Source: Pseudomonas sp. GD04091 (lineage in GTDB: Bacteria > Pseudomonadota > Gammaproteobacteria > Pseudomonadales > Pseudomonadaceae). Taken from it: DNA of 64,000 nt. The notes below the pieces were generated by a model. It did not search any database. It was not told where the DNA came from and saw only the letters and a program-made list of their open reading frames with translations. The DNA lies in the NCBI RefSeq assembly GCF_029836165.1, contig NZ_JAOEBG010000006.1, positions 1 through 64,000 on the forward strand. The letters run 5' to 3'. This document shows positions 38,652 through 50,031 of this stretch, one piece after another; position 1 is the first letter of the stretch, and each line of letters begins with the position of its first letter. The position numbers were made by a program, and so were the translations under genes.

Positions 38652-41036
38652 ATGCAGGGCACCCCACTCAGGCTGCTACTGGTGGAAGACAGCTCGATGG
38701 ATGCCGAGCTGACGCTGCTTGGCCTGGAGCGCAGCGGGCTGCAGGTCCACTCGCGCCTGGTATTCGACCACGTCGGCGTCGAGCACGCGCTGAGCGAGGC
38801 CAGCTTTGACCTGATCCTCTGCGATTGCGTGCTGCCGGGCTCGTCGGGCACCGACGTCCTGGCGATCGCCCAGCGCCTGGCGCCCGACGTACCGTTCATC
38901 TTCCTCTCCGGCATCTATGGCGAAGAGCATGCGGTGGAAATGATCCGCCTCGGCGCCACCGACTACGTGCTGAAGAAGAACCTGCCCCTGTTGCCCAAGG
39001 CGGTGCGCCGGGCGCTGACCGAGGTGCACGAACGCCAGCGCCGCCGCCGGGCCGAAGAGGCGCTGGCCGACGTCGAGGCCCGTGCGCGCATCGCCATCGA
39101 CGCGGCGGGCATGGGTACCTGGGACTTGCGCCCCCAGGAAGGCCTGTTGATCTGGGATGACCGTTGCAAGACCTTGTTCGGCCTGCCCACCGATACCGAG
39201 ATGAGCCTGGAGGTGTTCTACGCCGGCATCTATCCGGACGACCTGCCACGGGTGCGCGAAGCCGTCGAGCAGGCCATGCGGCCGGACAGCGATGGCCTGT
39301 ACCGCGCCGAGTTCCGTATCGCCCAGCCGGATGGCCTGGAACCGCGCTGGCTGCTCTCCACCGGCCAGACCCAGTTCGTCGACGAGCGCTGCGTGCGTTT
39401 TTCCGGCGTACTGCAGGATATCCACCAACAGCGCCAGGCCACTCGCGCGCTGGAACAGCTCAACGAAATGCTCGGGGAGCGGGTCGAGCGGCGCACCCGT
39501 GAACGCGACCGGGCCTGGGAGCTGTCCCAGGACCTGCTGGCGGTGCTGAACAAGGATCTGACACCGGTCACCTTGAACCCGGCCTGGGAAGCCAGCCTGG
39601 GCTTCACCCGCGAACGGCTGAGCCAGACCTCGCTGCTGCAACTGCTGCCCGAGGCCGACCAGGAGTCCTTGCTCGCCGAGCTTGGCGCGTTGTCGCTGGG
39701 CCGTACCAGCGCTCGCTTCGTCGGTCGCATCCTGCACGCCAGCGGGCAGCAGCGCTGGCTGTCCTGGGTGGTGGTCCCGGACGACAACCTGCTGTACGTG
39801 GTCGCCCGCGACATCTCCAGCGAACGTGAAGCCGTGCTCGACCTGGCTGAAGCCAACGAGCGCCTGCGCGAGCAGATCGCCGAGCGCGAACGCATCGAAG
39901 CCGCGCTGCAACAGATGCAGCGGCTGGAGGCGGTCGGCCAGCTGACCGCAGGCGTGGCGCACGACTTCAACAACCTGCTCACGGTGATCCTCACCGGTGC
40001 CAGCTTCCTCCAGCGCGACCTGGACAAGGGCTCGCTGGACAAGGCCCACACCCGCCTCCAGCACATCCGCGAGGCCGGCGAGCGCGGTGCCAAGCTGACC
40101 GCGCAGTTGTTGGCCTTCTCGCGCAAGCAACGTCTCGAACCCGTGGCGATAGACCTCAACCGCACCCTCTCCGGCCTGGAGGAGCTGCTGCGGCGCACCC
40201 TGGGCGGCAGCATCTCGGTACGGCTGGACCTGGATGGCCATCTCTGGCAGGCACTCACCGACCCGACCCAGACCGAGATGATCATCCTCAACCTGGCGAT
40301 CAACGCCCGCGACGCGATGCCCGACGGTGGCCAGCTGACGCTGGTCACCCGCAACAACCGGGTCAGCGCCCGCCCCCGCCGCCCGGAAGCCCCTGAGCCG
40401 GGCGAGTACGTGGTGCTGTCGATTCGCGATACCGGCTGCGGCATGAGCGAGGAAGTGGTGGCCAAGGTCTTCGAGCCGTTCTTCACCACCAAGGATATCG
40501 GCAAGGGTTCGGGCCTGGGCCTGGCCCAGGTGTTCGGCTTCGCCAAGCAATCCGGCGGCGGCGTGCGCATCGATACCGCGCCCGGTCGCGGCACCCAGGT
40601 CAGCGTCTACCTGCCAGCGGTGCAGCAGCCGGCGTCGCTGGTACCCGCCGAGCCGGACAAGCCCGTGATGCTGGCACGCCATGCCACGGACCGTCAGGTA
40701 TTGCTGGTGGATGACGACCACCTGGTGCGGGAGATGATTGGCGACGTCCTGCGCCGCCAGGGTTACCTGGTGCGGCAGGCGCACAGCAGCGAGCAGGCCT
40801 TGGCCTTGCTCGACGAGCACGTGGAAGTGTTGCTCACCGACTTCGCCATGCCCGAATTCAATGGTGCCCAGCTGGCCCTGGCGGCCCGCGAGCGCTTCCC
40901 GAACCTGCCAGTGGTGTTCCTCACCGGCTATGCGCAGTTGCAAGGCCTGGAGCTGCCCGGCTGTCCGGTGATCCAGAAACCGGTGAGCGAGCAGGCGTTG
41001 GCCCAGGCGCTCGCCGAGGCACTGGAAAACAGGTAG
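38652..41036 (+). CDS. hybrid sensor histidine kinase with two receiver domains
   Basis: This approximately 794-residue cytoplasmic protein is built as REC (about 5-125, Asp58 in ILCDCVLPG), PAS (about 140-260), a coiled-coil linker, a second PAS (about 290-390), HisKA with His437 in TAGVAHDFNNLLTVI, HATPase_c (DTGCGMSEEV, GKGSGLGLAQVFGF) and a C-terminal REC (Asp730 in LLTDFAMPEF). The N-terminal REC suggests control by another kinase, plausibly BphP. ATG 38652 is assumed; a TTG at 38637 overlapping the previous stop codon (TTGA) is an equally possible start. Confidence 0.88.
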   Translation: MQGTPLRLLLVEDSSMDAELTLLGLERSGLQVHSRLVFDHVGVEHALSEASFDLILCDCVLPGSSGTDVLAIAQRLAPDVPFIFLSGIYGEEHAVEMIRLGATDYVLKKNLPLLPKAVRRALTEVHERQRRRRAEEALADVEARARIAIDAAGMGTWDLRPQEGLLIWDDRCKTLFGLPTDTEMSLEVFYAGIYPDDLPRVREAVEQAMRPDSDGLYRAEFRIAQPDGLEPRWLLSTGQTQFVDERCVRFSGVLQDIHQQRQATRALEQLNEMLGERVERRTRERDRAWELSQDLLAVLNKDLTPVTLNPAWEASLGFTRERLSQTSLLQLLPEADQESLLAELGALSLGRTSARFVGRILHASGQQRWLSWVVVPDDNLLYVVARDISSEREAVLDLAEANERLREQIAERERIEAALQQMQRLEAVGQLTAGVAHDFNNLLTVILTGASFLQRDLDKGSLDKAHTRLQHIREAGERGAKLTAQLLAFSRKQRLEPVAIDLNRTLSGLEELLRRTLGGSISVRLDLDGHLWQALTDPTQTEMIILNLAINARDAMPDGGQLTLVTRNNRVSARPRRPEAPEPGEYVVLSIRDTGCGMSEEVVAKVFEPFFTTKDIGKGSGLGLAQVFGFAKQSGGGVRIDTAPGRGTQVSVYLPAVQQPASLVPAEPDKPVMLARHATDRQVLLVDDDHLVREMIGDVLRRQGYLVRQAHSSEQALALLDEHVEVLLTDFAMPEFNGAQLALAARERFPNLPVVFLTGYAQLQGLELPGCPVIQKPVSEQALAQALAEALENR

Positions 41037-41046
41037 GCAGAAACGA

Positions 41047-41072
41047 AAAAATCGCCTGCGGGCGATTTTGGG
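41047..41072 (-). terminator. terminator of tRNA-Gln, possibly bidirectional
   Basis: AAATCGCC (41049-41056) and GGCGATTT (41061-41068) form a stem around TGCG. On the minus strand the stem is followed by TTTTTTCGTTT, a good intrinsic terminator for the tRNA. On the plus strand, after the hybrid kinase gene, the T-run is short. Confidence 0.75.
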
Positions 41073-41090
41073 GAAGGTGTTGCTTGGAAA

Positions 41091-41165
41091 TGGCAGGGGC
41101 GGCTGGATTCGAACCAACGCATGGCAGGATCAAAACCTGCTGCCTTACCGCTTGGCGACGCCCCT
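41091..41165 (-). tRNA. tRNA-Gln (anticodon TTG)
   Basis: Read on the minus strand it begins AGGGGCGTCGCCAAGCGGTA and ends CGCCCCTGCCA. A seven-base acceptor stem AGGGGCG/CGCCCCT closes it. The anticodon stem GCAGG/CCTGC encloses TTTTGAT, giving anticodon TTG; the T-arm has GTTCGAATC. The 3' CCA is encoded. Confidence 0.96.
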
Positions 41166-41503
41166 GTATCGGATGCGGCGAGTGACTGAGCACCGCCTAT
41201 CTGACCATTCGCTGCACGTTGCGAGTGTCGCTGTGCAGGAATGGCGCGCACTTTAACAAGCTTTTTTCGGAGTGGGAAGCTTTTTTTAAAAAAAATCGCA
41301 GGAAAACAGCAAGTTAGTCATAACTGCCGAGCCATGTGCTGGTTCAACAGGCCTTTTCGCGGGGCAAGCTGCTCCCGAGTGAGTCTGCCCGTGAAATGAC
41401 CACGGCTGCCATTCGTCGCTTTTCCCCCTGCGCGCCTCAACACAATCGCGCTCCCCCCTTCCAATCAGATAGAACCCCATCTGCGCATCACAAGGAGGGC
41501 GCC
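41166..41503. other. intergenic region between tRNA-Gln and the DUF465 gene
   Basis: No convincing gene is present. The part next to the tRNA must hold its minus-strand promoter. A conspicuous TTTTTTT-AAAAAAAA tract lies near 41280-41297. Near the right end, CAAGGAGG is the ribosome site of the following gene. Confidence 0.5.
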
Positions 41504-41746
41504 ATGCCAGTTTCCCATGACCTCTATCAGGACCTTCACTACCCACGCGAAATCGTGCAACAACGCCGTCAGCAGGACAGCAAGCTCGACCGCCTGCTCG
41601 ACGAATACATGGACATCGACAACCAGGTGCTGGCCGCCGAATCCATCTCGGCGGGCAACTTCGTCGACGACGATCTGCGCCATCTGAAGGAAAGGCGCCT
41701 GGCGATCAAGTACATGATCGAGCGCCAGCTGGAGCGCAAGGGCTGA
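41504..41746 (+). CDS. DUF465 (YdcH-like) small helical protein
   Basis: This 80-residue protein is highly charged and helical (YPREIVQQRRQQDSKLDRLL, then DEYMDIDNQVLAAES) and ends in the family-typical LRHLKERRLAIKYMIERQLE. It fits the DUF465/YdcH family, whose members are short coiled-coil proteins of unknown role. No signal peptide or membrane helix is seen. AAGGAGG lies at optimal distance from ATG 41504, suggesting strong translation. Confidence 0.8.
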   Translation: MPVSHDLYQDLHYPREIVQQRRQQDSKLDRLLDEYMDIDNQVLAAESISAGNFVDDDLRHLKERRLAIKYMIERQLERKG

Positions 41747-41850
41747 CCTATCGCGTTTCACGATCATTGCCCGGCACATTCTCGATTGCTCACAATGGCT
41801 GCCCTCGCGCAAGCTGCGCCCTGCCAAGTCCCGACCCGAGGAGCACGCCC

Positions 41851-42783
41851 TTGTCCATCTGGATTCCCGCCCCCCTGCGCCACCTGGGCCGGCGTCGGCA
41901 TGCCGACGCGCCGGCGACCAGTGCCTTGATGGAGCACTTCCAGCGTCGGGCCGGCGAGCGCGGCTACACCGTGAGCGACGGCCAACGCCGGGTGATCGAG
42001 GCCATGGCCGCGCAGCTGGACGCGCTTGCCACCGGCCGGGCGCACAGCCTTTACCTCCACGGGGCGGTCGGACGCGGCAAGAGCTGGCTGCTCGACGTGT
42101 TCTTCGAGGCCGTGCCCACGCCGAGCAAACGCCGCCTGCACTTCCATGACTTCTTCGCCCGCCTGCACCAGGGCATGCATCAGCACCGGGCGTTGGACGA
42201 CGCCCTTGGCACGACGCTCGACGAACTGCTCGGCGACTGCCGGGTCCTGTGCTTCGACGAGTTCCACGTCCACGACATTGGCGATGCCATGCTGCTGACC
42301 CGGCTGTTCGACGCCCTGTTCACGCGCGGTGTGTTGCTGCTGTTGACCTCCAACTACGCGCCCGAAGGCCTGCTGCCCAACCCGCTGTACCACGAGCGCT
42401 TCCTGCCGGTGATCCGCCTGCTCAACAGCCATATGCAGGTGCTCGAGTTGGGTGGTGACACCGACGGACCTCAGGTGATGTTCGGTTTCCACGATCTGTG
42501 CGAGCAGGCCACCGCGGTGATCGACTACCTGGTGCTGGCCGAGCGCTTCGAGCGCTGGATCATCGACGGCCTGGACGACCTGGCCGAGTGCTCGCTGGCG
42601 GCGCAGCAGCGCTTCGTCAACCTGATCGATGTGCTGTATGACCAGGATCGCGAGCTGGTGCTGCTCGGTCGACGGCCCCTCGCGCAGAGCCTGGGCGGCG
42701 CCCTCGCCGACCTGATGCGCACGCGCAGCCGTCTGGGGCAGTTGCATCAGGTCGGGCCAGGCCAGCCGCTCGCCGAACTGTAG
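41851..42783 (+). CDS. AFG1/ZapE-family ATPase (short form)
   Basis: This 310-residue P-loop ATPase has Walker A in LHGAVGRGKSWLLDVFF, Walker B in VLCFDEFHVHDIGDAMLL, sensor region LLLLTSNYAPEGLLPN and the C-terminal FVNLIDVLYDQ. In E. coli the family member ZapE associates with the division ring; yeast Afg1 acts in protein quality control. At 310 residues it is shorter than the usual 360-375, so it may be a second copy beside a longer zapE elsewhere. TTG 41851 is chosen because CCGAGGAG stands upstream; longer reading from 41767 lacks a ribosome site. Confidence 0.82.
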   Translation: MSIWIPAPLRHLGRRRHADAPATSALMEHFQRRAGERGYTVSDGQRRVIEAMAAQLDALATGRAHSLYLHGAVGRGKSWLLDVFFEAVPTPSKRRLHFHDFFARLHQGMHQHRALDDALGTTLDELLGDCRVLCFDEFHVHDIGDAMLLTRLFDALFTRGVLLLLTSNYAPEGLLPNPLYHERFLPVIRLLNSHMQVLELGGDTDGPQVMFGFHDLCEQATAVIDYLVLAERFERWIIDGLDDLAECSLAAQQRFVNLIDVLYDQDRELVLLGRRPLAQSLGGALADLMRTRSRLGQLHQVGPGQPLAEL

Positions 42784-42839
42784 GCGCACGCGGCCTTTCG
42801 CCGGCAAGTCGCACCGCCGCCCCACAGGTATTGCCTGAT

Positions 42840-42871
42840 CCTGTGGGAGCGGGTTTACCCGCGAAGCAGGC
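42840..42871. repeat. single REP element
   Basis: CCTGTGGGAGCGGGTTTACC CGCGAAG-type REP with a short inner palindrome (CGGGTTTACCCG) lies between the convergent AFG1-like and prpE genes. Confidence 0.75.
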
Positions 42872-42891
42872 GCCACGGTGCAGGGTCGACT

Positions 42892-44781
<1,890 letters not shown>

Positions 44782-45052
44782 TGGTTCGCAACCCGGTACT
44801 TGTTGTTATTGAAGGGCGAACGCTGAGTATGGACCGGGGTCGCGCGACTGCCATCGGACTTAAGTCGCAACCCTTGTGCAGATTTGCCATGGCCAACGTC
44901 TGGACTGACCGGCCCCAGCACGGCCGGACGCGGTCCCGCGCTACACCGGCAGGACAGTGTGGAGAAGCACTCGGCCACGGCGCCTGGAGCAATCGCCCCA
45001 TTACGGTGCAAAGCCTCTAGAATAGGCCACCTCTTCAGCCACCGAGCAGCCC

Positions 45053-45919
45053 ATGGACATCGATCAGGCCCGAACCTTTCTGGAAGTGGTGCGCTGCGGC
45101 AGCCTGGTCGCTGCCGCCGAACGCCTGTTCGTGTCGCAGACGGCCATCACCGCCCGGGTCCAGCGTCTGGAGCAGCAGCTGGGCTGCCAGCTGTTCGTGC
45201 GCAGCCGCAGCGGCGCCAGCCTGACCAGCGATGGCGAAGCGTTCGTGGTCTACGCCAATCAGTTGGTGCAGACCTGGGAAGCGGCCCGTCGCGACCTGCC
45301 ACTGCCGCAAGGCTGCCAGCAGGTGTTGCACGTGGGCGGCGAGGTGAGCCTGGGCAATCCGATGATGCTCGACTGGGTCAGCGCGCTGCACCGCGAGCTG
45401 CCCAGCCACGCCATTCGCAGCGAGGTCAGTGACGGCGAGTCGTTGCTGCGCAAGGTGGAGATGGGCCTGCTCGATGCCGCGCTGGTGTATCAGCCCACCT
45501 ATGGGCCAGGTCTGCAGGTCGAGCAGTTGATGGAAGAAAAGCTGATTCGCGTGCGCCGGGTGGATGTGCCCGAGCCCTATGTCTATATCGACTGGGGCGA
45601 AGCCTTCCGCCGCCAGCATGACGCCGCCCTGCCCGACCTGTCACGCCCGGCGCTGAGCTTCAATCTCGGGCCGCTGGCCCTGCAGTTCATCCTCGACCAG
45701 GGTGGCAGCGGCTATTTCCGTACTCGGGTGGTGCAGGCCTACCTGCAGCGCGGCACGTTCGAGCGCGTGCCGCAGGCGCCGGAGTTCACCTACCCGACCT
45801 ACCTGGTCTATGCCCGCAAACGCGACAGCGAGGCCCTGCAGCAGGCCTTCAGCGTGCTGCGCCGGTTGGTCGCGGCCGGCGAGAGCGACTGGTCACAACG
45901 CTGGGACCCGCTGATCTGA
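45053..45919 (+). CDS. LysR-family transcriptional regulator
   Basis: This 288-residue regulator has an N-terminal winged helix-turn-helix (residues about 1-60, DQARTFLEVVRCGSLVAAAE, then RLFVSQTAITARVQRLE) and a periplasmic-binding-protein-like effector domain (about 90-288). It is divergent from prpE, which makes prpE a possible target, although LysR proteins often control distant genes too. The effector is unknown. Its last 27 bp overlap the convergent HPP-CBS gene. ATG 45053 follows GAGCAG. Confidence 0.88.
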   Translation: MDIDQARTFLEVVRCGSLVAAAERLFVSQTAITARVQRLEQQLGCQLFVRSRSGASLTSDGEAFVVYANQLVQTWEAARRDLPLPQGCQQVLHVGGEVSLGNPMMLDWVSALHRELPSHAIRSEVSDGESLLRKVEMGLLDAALVYQPTYGPGLQVEQLMEEKLIRVRRVDVPEPYVYIDWGEAFRRQHDAALPDLSRPALSFNLGPLALQFILDQGGSGYFRTRVVQAYLQRGTFERVPQAPEFTYPTYLVYARKRDSEALQQAFSVLRRLVAAGESDWSQRWDPLI

Positions 45920-47050
45920 AGCCTGCGCGGCGGCATTGAGCAAGTGCCGCTTGAGCCCGGCGATCAGGTCGGTCTGGGTGATCACCCCCACCAGGTTGTC
46001 GCCGTCGAGCACCGGCAGGCAATGCAGGCCTTGCTCGCCGAGCAGCGGCAGCAAGCGCTCCAGTGGATGGTCGCTGCCGACGCTGACGACTTGGCGGCTC
46101 ATCACCTGTTCCAGGCGCACGGCCTGGCGCCGGAACAGGCCACGCCAGCTGAAACGCCCGCGGGCCATGGCCGGGCCGAGCAGATCGCCAAGGCTGACGA
46201 TGCCGACCAGGCGGCCGTTGTCGAGCACGGGCAGGGTCTTCAGCTGGTGACTGGCGAGCATTTTCCAAGCCTGATCCAAGGTGGTGCCTGGCGTGGCCGC
46301 CTGCACGTCGCGGGACATCACCGAGCGTGCGGTGATGCCGCCCAGGCTGCGCTGCAGGGCATGCTGTTCGGTGGCCAGGATGATGCGCTCCAGTTCATCG
46401 CGGGTGACGTCGACGAACTCGCCGATTTCTTCCAGGGCCTGGTCCAGGTCCTCGCCGCGAATGCCGACCCGCTCCCCCGGCAACGGGTCGTGGGTATGGT
46501 GCAGGTCCTTGCGCGGTAGCGCGCCCTTGGGGTAGCGCACGCCGGTCAGGCGGTTGTACAGCACCGCCACACCTACCAGGATCAGCGCATTGAGCATGAC
46601 CGGTTCGAGCAGGTGGTCGCCCATGGCCACCAGCCCCGGGTCGGCCAGCACCGCGCTCACCGCCACGCCACCGCCGGGCGGATGCAGACAGCGCAGCAGG
46701 CACATCACCAGGATCGCCAGGCCCAGCGCCGCCGCCGCGACCCACAGCCCATCGCCAAAGCCGTGACGCATGGCCAAACCCACGATGCCGGCCAGGGCGT
46801 AACTGCCCAGCACCGGCCAAGGCTGGGCCAACGGCCCCGAGTGCACGGCGAACACCAGCACCGCCGAGGCCGCCAGCGGGCCGAGCAGGTGCAGGGCAAT
46901 GGACGGACCATATGCCAGGCTGCACAGGTAGCCGGCCAGGAACAGGCCCAGCAGCGCGCCGAGGCCAGCGCGCAGCCACTCTTGGGGGGGAATGTTCAGG
47001 GGCGCCGGAAGCAGGCGCTGCAAGCGGGATTGGGGACGCGAGGCAGACAT
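45893..47050 (-). CDS. HPP-family membrane protein with tandem CBS domains
   Basis: This 385-residue protein has an N-terminal HPP membrane domain (about 20-165) with four or five hydrophobic helices and the family motif CLLRCLHPPGGG. A linker follows, then two CBS domains (about 240-300 and 315-375, VMSRDVQAATPGTTLDQAW and VMSRQVVSVGSDHPLERLL) that commonly bind adenosine nucleotides. HPP proteins have been linked to nitrite transport in plastids; the bacterial substrate is not established. The ATG at 47050 (MSASRPQ) gives the best fit to the family, though no ribosome site is evident. Confidence 0.8.
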   Translation of the reverse strand: MSASRPQSRLQRLLPAPLNIPPQEWLRAGLGALLGLFLAGYLCSLAYGPSIALHLLGPLAASAVLVFAVHSGPLAQPWPVLGSYALAGIVGLAMRHGFGDGLWVAAAALGLAILVMCLLRCLHPPGGGVAVSAVLADPGLVAMGDHLLEPVMLNALILVGVAVLYNRLTGVRYPKGALPRKDLHHTHDPLPGERVGIRGEDLDQALEEIGEFVDVTRDELERIILATEQHALQRSLGGITARSVMSRDVQAATPGTTLDQAWKMLASHQLKTLPVLDNGRLVGIVSLGDLLGPAMARGRFSWRGLFRRQAVRLEQVMSRQVVSVGSDHPLERLLPLLGEQGLHCLPVLDGDNLVGVITQTDLIAGLKRHLLNAAAQASDQRVPAL

Positions 47051-47302
47051 CGAGGTATTCGGATCGTGTTCTTGTGCTGAAAAAGGAAAGCCCAGCGCGA
47101 CCGGCCTGGGCCCTGTGTTGCGCAATGCAGTGGCGCAAAGGGGCTCCGTCCATGGAGAGATGGAAACCGCAGGGTTTCGTGGGGAGGGATTGTGCCGGGC
47201 GCGGGCAGTGGTGAGCCAATTCAAAAAACTGCGGCTGTACTGCAATTTTTTTGCACAGTTGATCCGCTGTGCGTCATCGGCCCAATCGCGAGGCGCCGCC
47301 GA

Positions 47303-48622
47303 TCAACGCCCTTTGCACGGCAGTTCGATGCTGACCCGCAGCCCACCCTGGGGGCTTTCCAGCAGCACGATCTGGCCGCCCCAGGCCTCGACGATATCGC
47401 GCACAATGCCTAGACCAAGGCCATGGCCCTCGACCTGCTCATCGAGCCGCAAGCCGCGTTCGAGCACCTGCAGGCGCTGCGCCTCGGGAATACCCGGTCC
47501 ATCGTCATCCACCCACAGCCGGTAGCCCTCGGTGGTCGGCGCGATGCCCAGGCGCACCTCGCTGTCGGCCCACTTGCAGGCGTTGTCCAGCAGGTTGCCG
47601 AGCAGCTCCAGCAGGTCCTCGCGATCCCATGGCAGCAGCAGGCCCGACGGCACATCGCGTTCGAGCAGCAACCCCTCGCCATGGATCATGCCCAGCGTCG
47701 ACAGCAAACCCGGCAGCTCGGCATCGCAGTCGAACTGCGCCCCGGGCAACGCATCGCCGGCCAGCCGCGCCCGGTTGAGTTCCCGGGCCAGGCGCTGCTG
47801 AATCTGCTCCAGCTGCTCGCGCATCTGCGCGCGCACGTCCGGCAGGGCCTGCAGGCGCTCGCTGGCGGCCAGGCTGAGCAACACCGCCAGCGGCGTCTTC
47901 AGGGCATGGCCGAGGTTGCCCAGGGCGGTACGCGAGCGGCGCAGGCTGTCTTCGGTATGGGCCAGCAGGTGGTTGATCTGGTTTACCAGCGGTTGCAGCT
48001 CGCTGGGCACCTCGGCATCCAGCTGCGAACGCTGGCCCTGCTGCAGCTGGGCGATCTGCCGGCGCGCCCGCTCCAGCGGGCGCAGTGAACGGGTCACGGT
48101 GATGCGTTGCAGCACCAGCACCAGCACCAACGCCACCAGCCCCATGCCCAGGCCGATCTGCTGCATGCGCCGGAAGCCCTCGCGTACCGGCGAGTAGTCC
48201 TGGGCCACGCTGATGGAGATGTCCTGTCCCAGGCGCCGATAGTCGCCGCGATAGGCCAACAGCTGCTGGCCTTCCGGGCCCAGCTCGTGGCCATCGTCGA
48301 GGCCGGGCTTGCCGGGCCTGGGCATGTCCAGGTCCCACAGCGAACGCGAACGCCACGTGCCCTGGGCAAAATCGATGCGGAAGTAATAGCCCGAAAACGG
48401 CTGCTGGTAGGCCGCCGACAGGCGCCGCTCGTCCAGCTGCAACCCGGACGGCCCACGCACGATGGCCACCAGCAGGTTTTCGCTTTCCTTGCGCAGGCCA
48501 TTCTCCAGGTAACGTTGCAGCCCCGCCTCGAACAGCCAGAGCGTGAGCTGCGCCAGCGCCAGCCCCACCACCACCAGCACCGCCACCAGGCCCAGGCTCA
48601 GGCGCGCCTGGATCGATTTCAC
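47303..48622 (-). CDS. sensor histidine kinase (PhoQ-like layout)
   Basis: This 439-residue inner-membrane kinase has membrane helices at about 8-30 and 155-175 around a periplasmic sensor domain of about 120 residues. HAMP, HisKA (phospho-acceptor His in [13 protein letters not shown]) and HATPase_c follow ([33 protein letters not shown]). The sensor domain lacks the RExxE motif of the iron sensor BqsS, so the signal is unknown. The start is GTG 48622, overlapping the regulator stop (GTGA). It ends a four-gene operon with two PepSY proteins. Confidence 0.88.
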   Translation of the reverse strand: MKSIQARLSLGLVAVLVVVGLALAQLTLWLFEAGLQRYLENGLRKESENLLVAIVRGPSGLQLDERRLSAAYQQPFSGYYFRIDFAQGTWRSRSLWDLDMPRPGKPGLDDGHELGPEGQQLLAYRGDYRRLGQDISISVAQDYSPVREGFRRMQQIGLGMGLVALVLVLVLQRITVTRSLRPLERARRQIAQLQQGQRSQLDAEVPSELQPLVNQINHLLAHTEDSLRRSRTALGNLGHALKTPLAVLLSLAASERLQALPDVRAQMREQLEQIQQRLARELNRARLAGDALPGAQFDCDAELPGLLSTLGMIHGEGLLLERDVPSGLLLPWDREDLLELLGNLLDNACKWADSEVRLGIAPTTEGYRLWVDDDGPGIPEAQRLQVLERGLRLDEQVEGHGLGLGIVRDIVEAWGGQIVLLESPQGGLRVSIELPCKGR

Positions 48623-49287
48623 GCAGCGCTCCCGGCGTAGACATAACCCTGACCACGGCGCGTCTCGATCACGCTGCGCCCGAGCTTGCGACGCAAGTGA
48701 TTGACATGCACCTCGAGCACGTTGGAGTCGCGCTCCGTCTCGCCGTCATACAGGTGCTCGGCCAGGTGGCTCTTGGACAGTACCTGCCCCGGGTGCAGCA
48801 TGAAGTAGCGCAGCAGGCGAAACTCGGCGGCCGTCAGCTGGATGTCCGCGCCATCGCGGCTCACGCACTGGCGCGATTCGTCCAGGTGCAGGCCGGCGGC
48901 TTCCAGTTTCGGCTGGTTGGCCAGGCCCTTGGCCCGACGCAACAAGGCCTGGAGGCGCAATTGCAGTTCTTCAGGATGGAATGGCTTGCTCAGGTAGTCG
49001 TCGGCACCGGCCTTCAGCCCCTCGATGCGCTCGGCCCAGGAGCCGCGCGCGGTGAGGATCAGCACCGGCGTGGCCAGGCCGGCCGCGCGCCATTGCGCCA
49101 TCACCTCGAGCCCGGGCAAGCCAGGCAGACCGAGGTCGAGAATGATCAGGTCATAGGGCTCGCTCTGGCCCTGGTACACCGCGTCGCGGCCATCGGCCAG
49201 CCAGTCCACGGCATAGCCCTGGCGTTGCAGGGCAGCGGTCAGTTCGTCGGCCAGGGGGACATTGTCCTCGACAAGCAACAGGCGCAT
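48619..49287 (-). CDS. OmpR/PhoB-family response regulator
   Basis: This 222-residue regulator has a receiver domain (Glu7/Asp8 in LLVEDN, Asp51 in [12 protein letters not shown], Thr in LILTARG, Lys in YLSKPF) and a winged-helix DNA-binding domain (about 125-220, [20 protein letters not shown], then [11 protein letters not shown] and TRRGQGYVY). It should be phosphorylated by the kinase encoded next. The PepSY gene upstream ends directly before its ATG, so the genes are co-transcribed and probably autoregulated. Confidence 0.92.
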   Translation of the reverse strand: MRLLLVEDNVPLADELTAALQRQGYAVDWLADGRDAVYQGQSEPYDLIILDLGLPGLPGLEVMAQWRAAGLATPVLILTARGSWAERIEGLKAGADDYLSKPFHPEELQLRLQALLRRAKGLANQPKLEAAGLHLDESRQCVSRDGADIQLTAAEFRLLRYFMLHPGQVLSKSHLAEHLYDGETERDSNVLEVHVNHLRRKLGRSVIETRRGQGYVYAGSAA

Positions 49288-49602
49288 TCAGTCGTCTTCC
49301 TCGTCTTTGAGCAGCGCGCCGGTGCGGGCGTCGAGCTTGATCTCGCGCACCACGCCCGCCGGGGTCAGCAGTTCGACCTCGTACTCGTAGCGCTCGTGCT
49401 TTTCTTCCAGCTCGGCCTCCAGCAGGCGCGCCCCGGGGTAACGCCCCAGGGCGGCTTCGAGCAGTTGCTCCAGTGGCAGGATGATGCCCTTTTGCCGAAG
49501 CTCCAGGGCTTCATCCTGATCCAGGTCGCGCGCGGCGGCCAGCGAGCAGACGGTCATCAGCGCAAAGGCGAGATAGCGCGTCGTTCGCGGTAGATCGTTC
49601 AT
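49288..49602 (-). CDS. PepSY-domain periplasmic protein
   Basis: This 104-residue protein has an N-terminal signal peptide (to about AAA, residue 24) and one PepSY domain (DEALELRQKGIILPLEQLLE, then AALGRYPGARLLEAELEEK and REIKLDARTGALLKDEEDD). PepSY domains are small folds often found beside two-component systems that sense metals or envelope stress. The acidic C-terminus may bind cations. The start codon overlaps the stop of the upstream PepSY gene by one base. Confidence 0.85.
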   Translation of the reverse strand: MNDLPRTTRYLAFALMTVCSLAAARDLDQDEALELRQKGIILPLEQLLEAALGRYPGARLLEAELEEKHERYEYEVELLTPAGVVREIKLDARTGALLKDEEDD

Positions 49603-49907
49603 CAGTTATCCCGAACGTCTCGCAATACTTCACCGGTCTTGGCATCAACGTCGACATCCCACTCGACGTTCTGCGCGTCACGCAGTTCGACCTTCAAGAC
49701 GTAGCGGCCGTATGTGTTTTCCAACTCGGAATCCGTGATGGCGGCACCTGGGTGCTTGGCCTTAGCGATATCGGCGATTTTTTGCAGCGACTGAACGGTA
49801 CCCGCCTTTTCCAGGCCGCTGATTTCGTGAGCCGGAACATCGGCCAGGGCAACGTTGGCAGCAAAGGCCAGGGTGGCGGCAGTAGCAAGGGCAGTCAGGG
49901 TTTTCAT
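49602..49907 (-). CDS. PepSY-domain periplasmic protein
   Basis: This 101-residue protein has a clear signal peptide (MKTLTALATAATLAFAANVA, cleavage near ALA-DV) and one PepSY domain (LQKIADIAKAKHPGAAITDS, then ELENTYGRYVLKVELRDAQN and DVDAKTGEVLRDVRDN). It is a paralogue of the next gene and the first gene of the operon. A purine-rich AGAGAAGCTC precedes ATG 49907. Confidence 0.87.
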   Translation of the reverse strand: MKTLTALATAATLAFAANVALADVPAHEISGLEKAGTVQSLQKIADIAKAKHPGAAITDSELENTYGRYVLKVELRDAQNVEWDVDVDAKTGEVLRDVRDN

Positions 49908-50031
49908 GAGCTTCTCTCCATCGAGATATGTAATTTGTCTACGGGGTTAAGATTAACCACCGGTCCTTAACTCAACCTGAAAACAGCTGGCCGCATGATA
50001 GCGCAGCTCATGGATGCCCGTGCGCAGTCCC

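Noticed and set aside
41091..41165. tRNA-Gln as the integration site of the 51-54 kb element
   Set aside because: The tRNA is 10 kb away, intact, and has no integrase or repeated 3' end beside it. The repeats flanking the element match queD instead.
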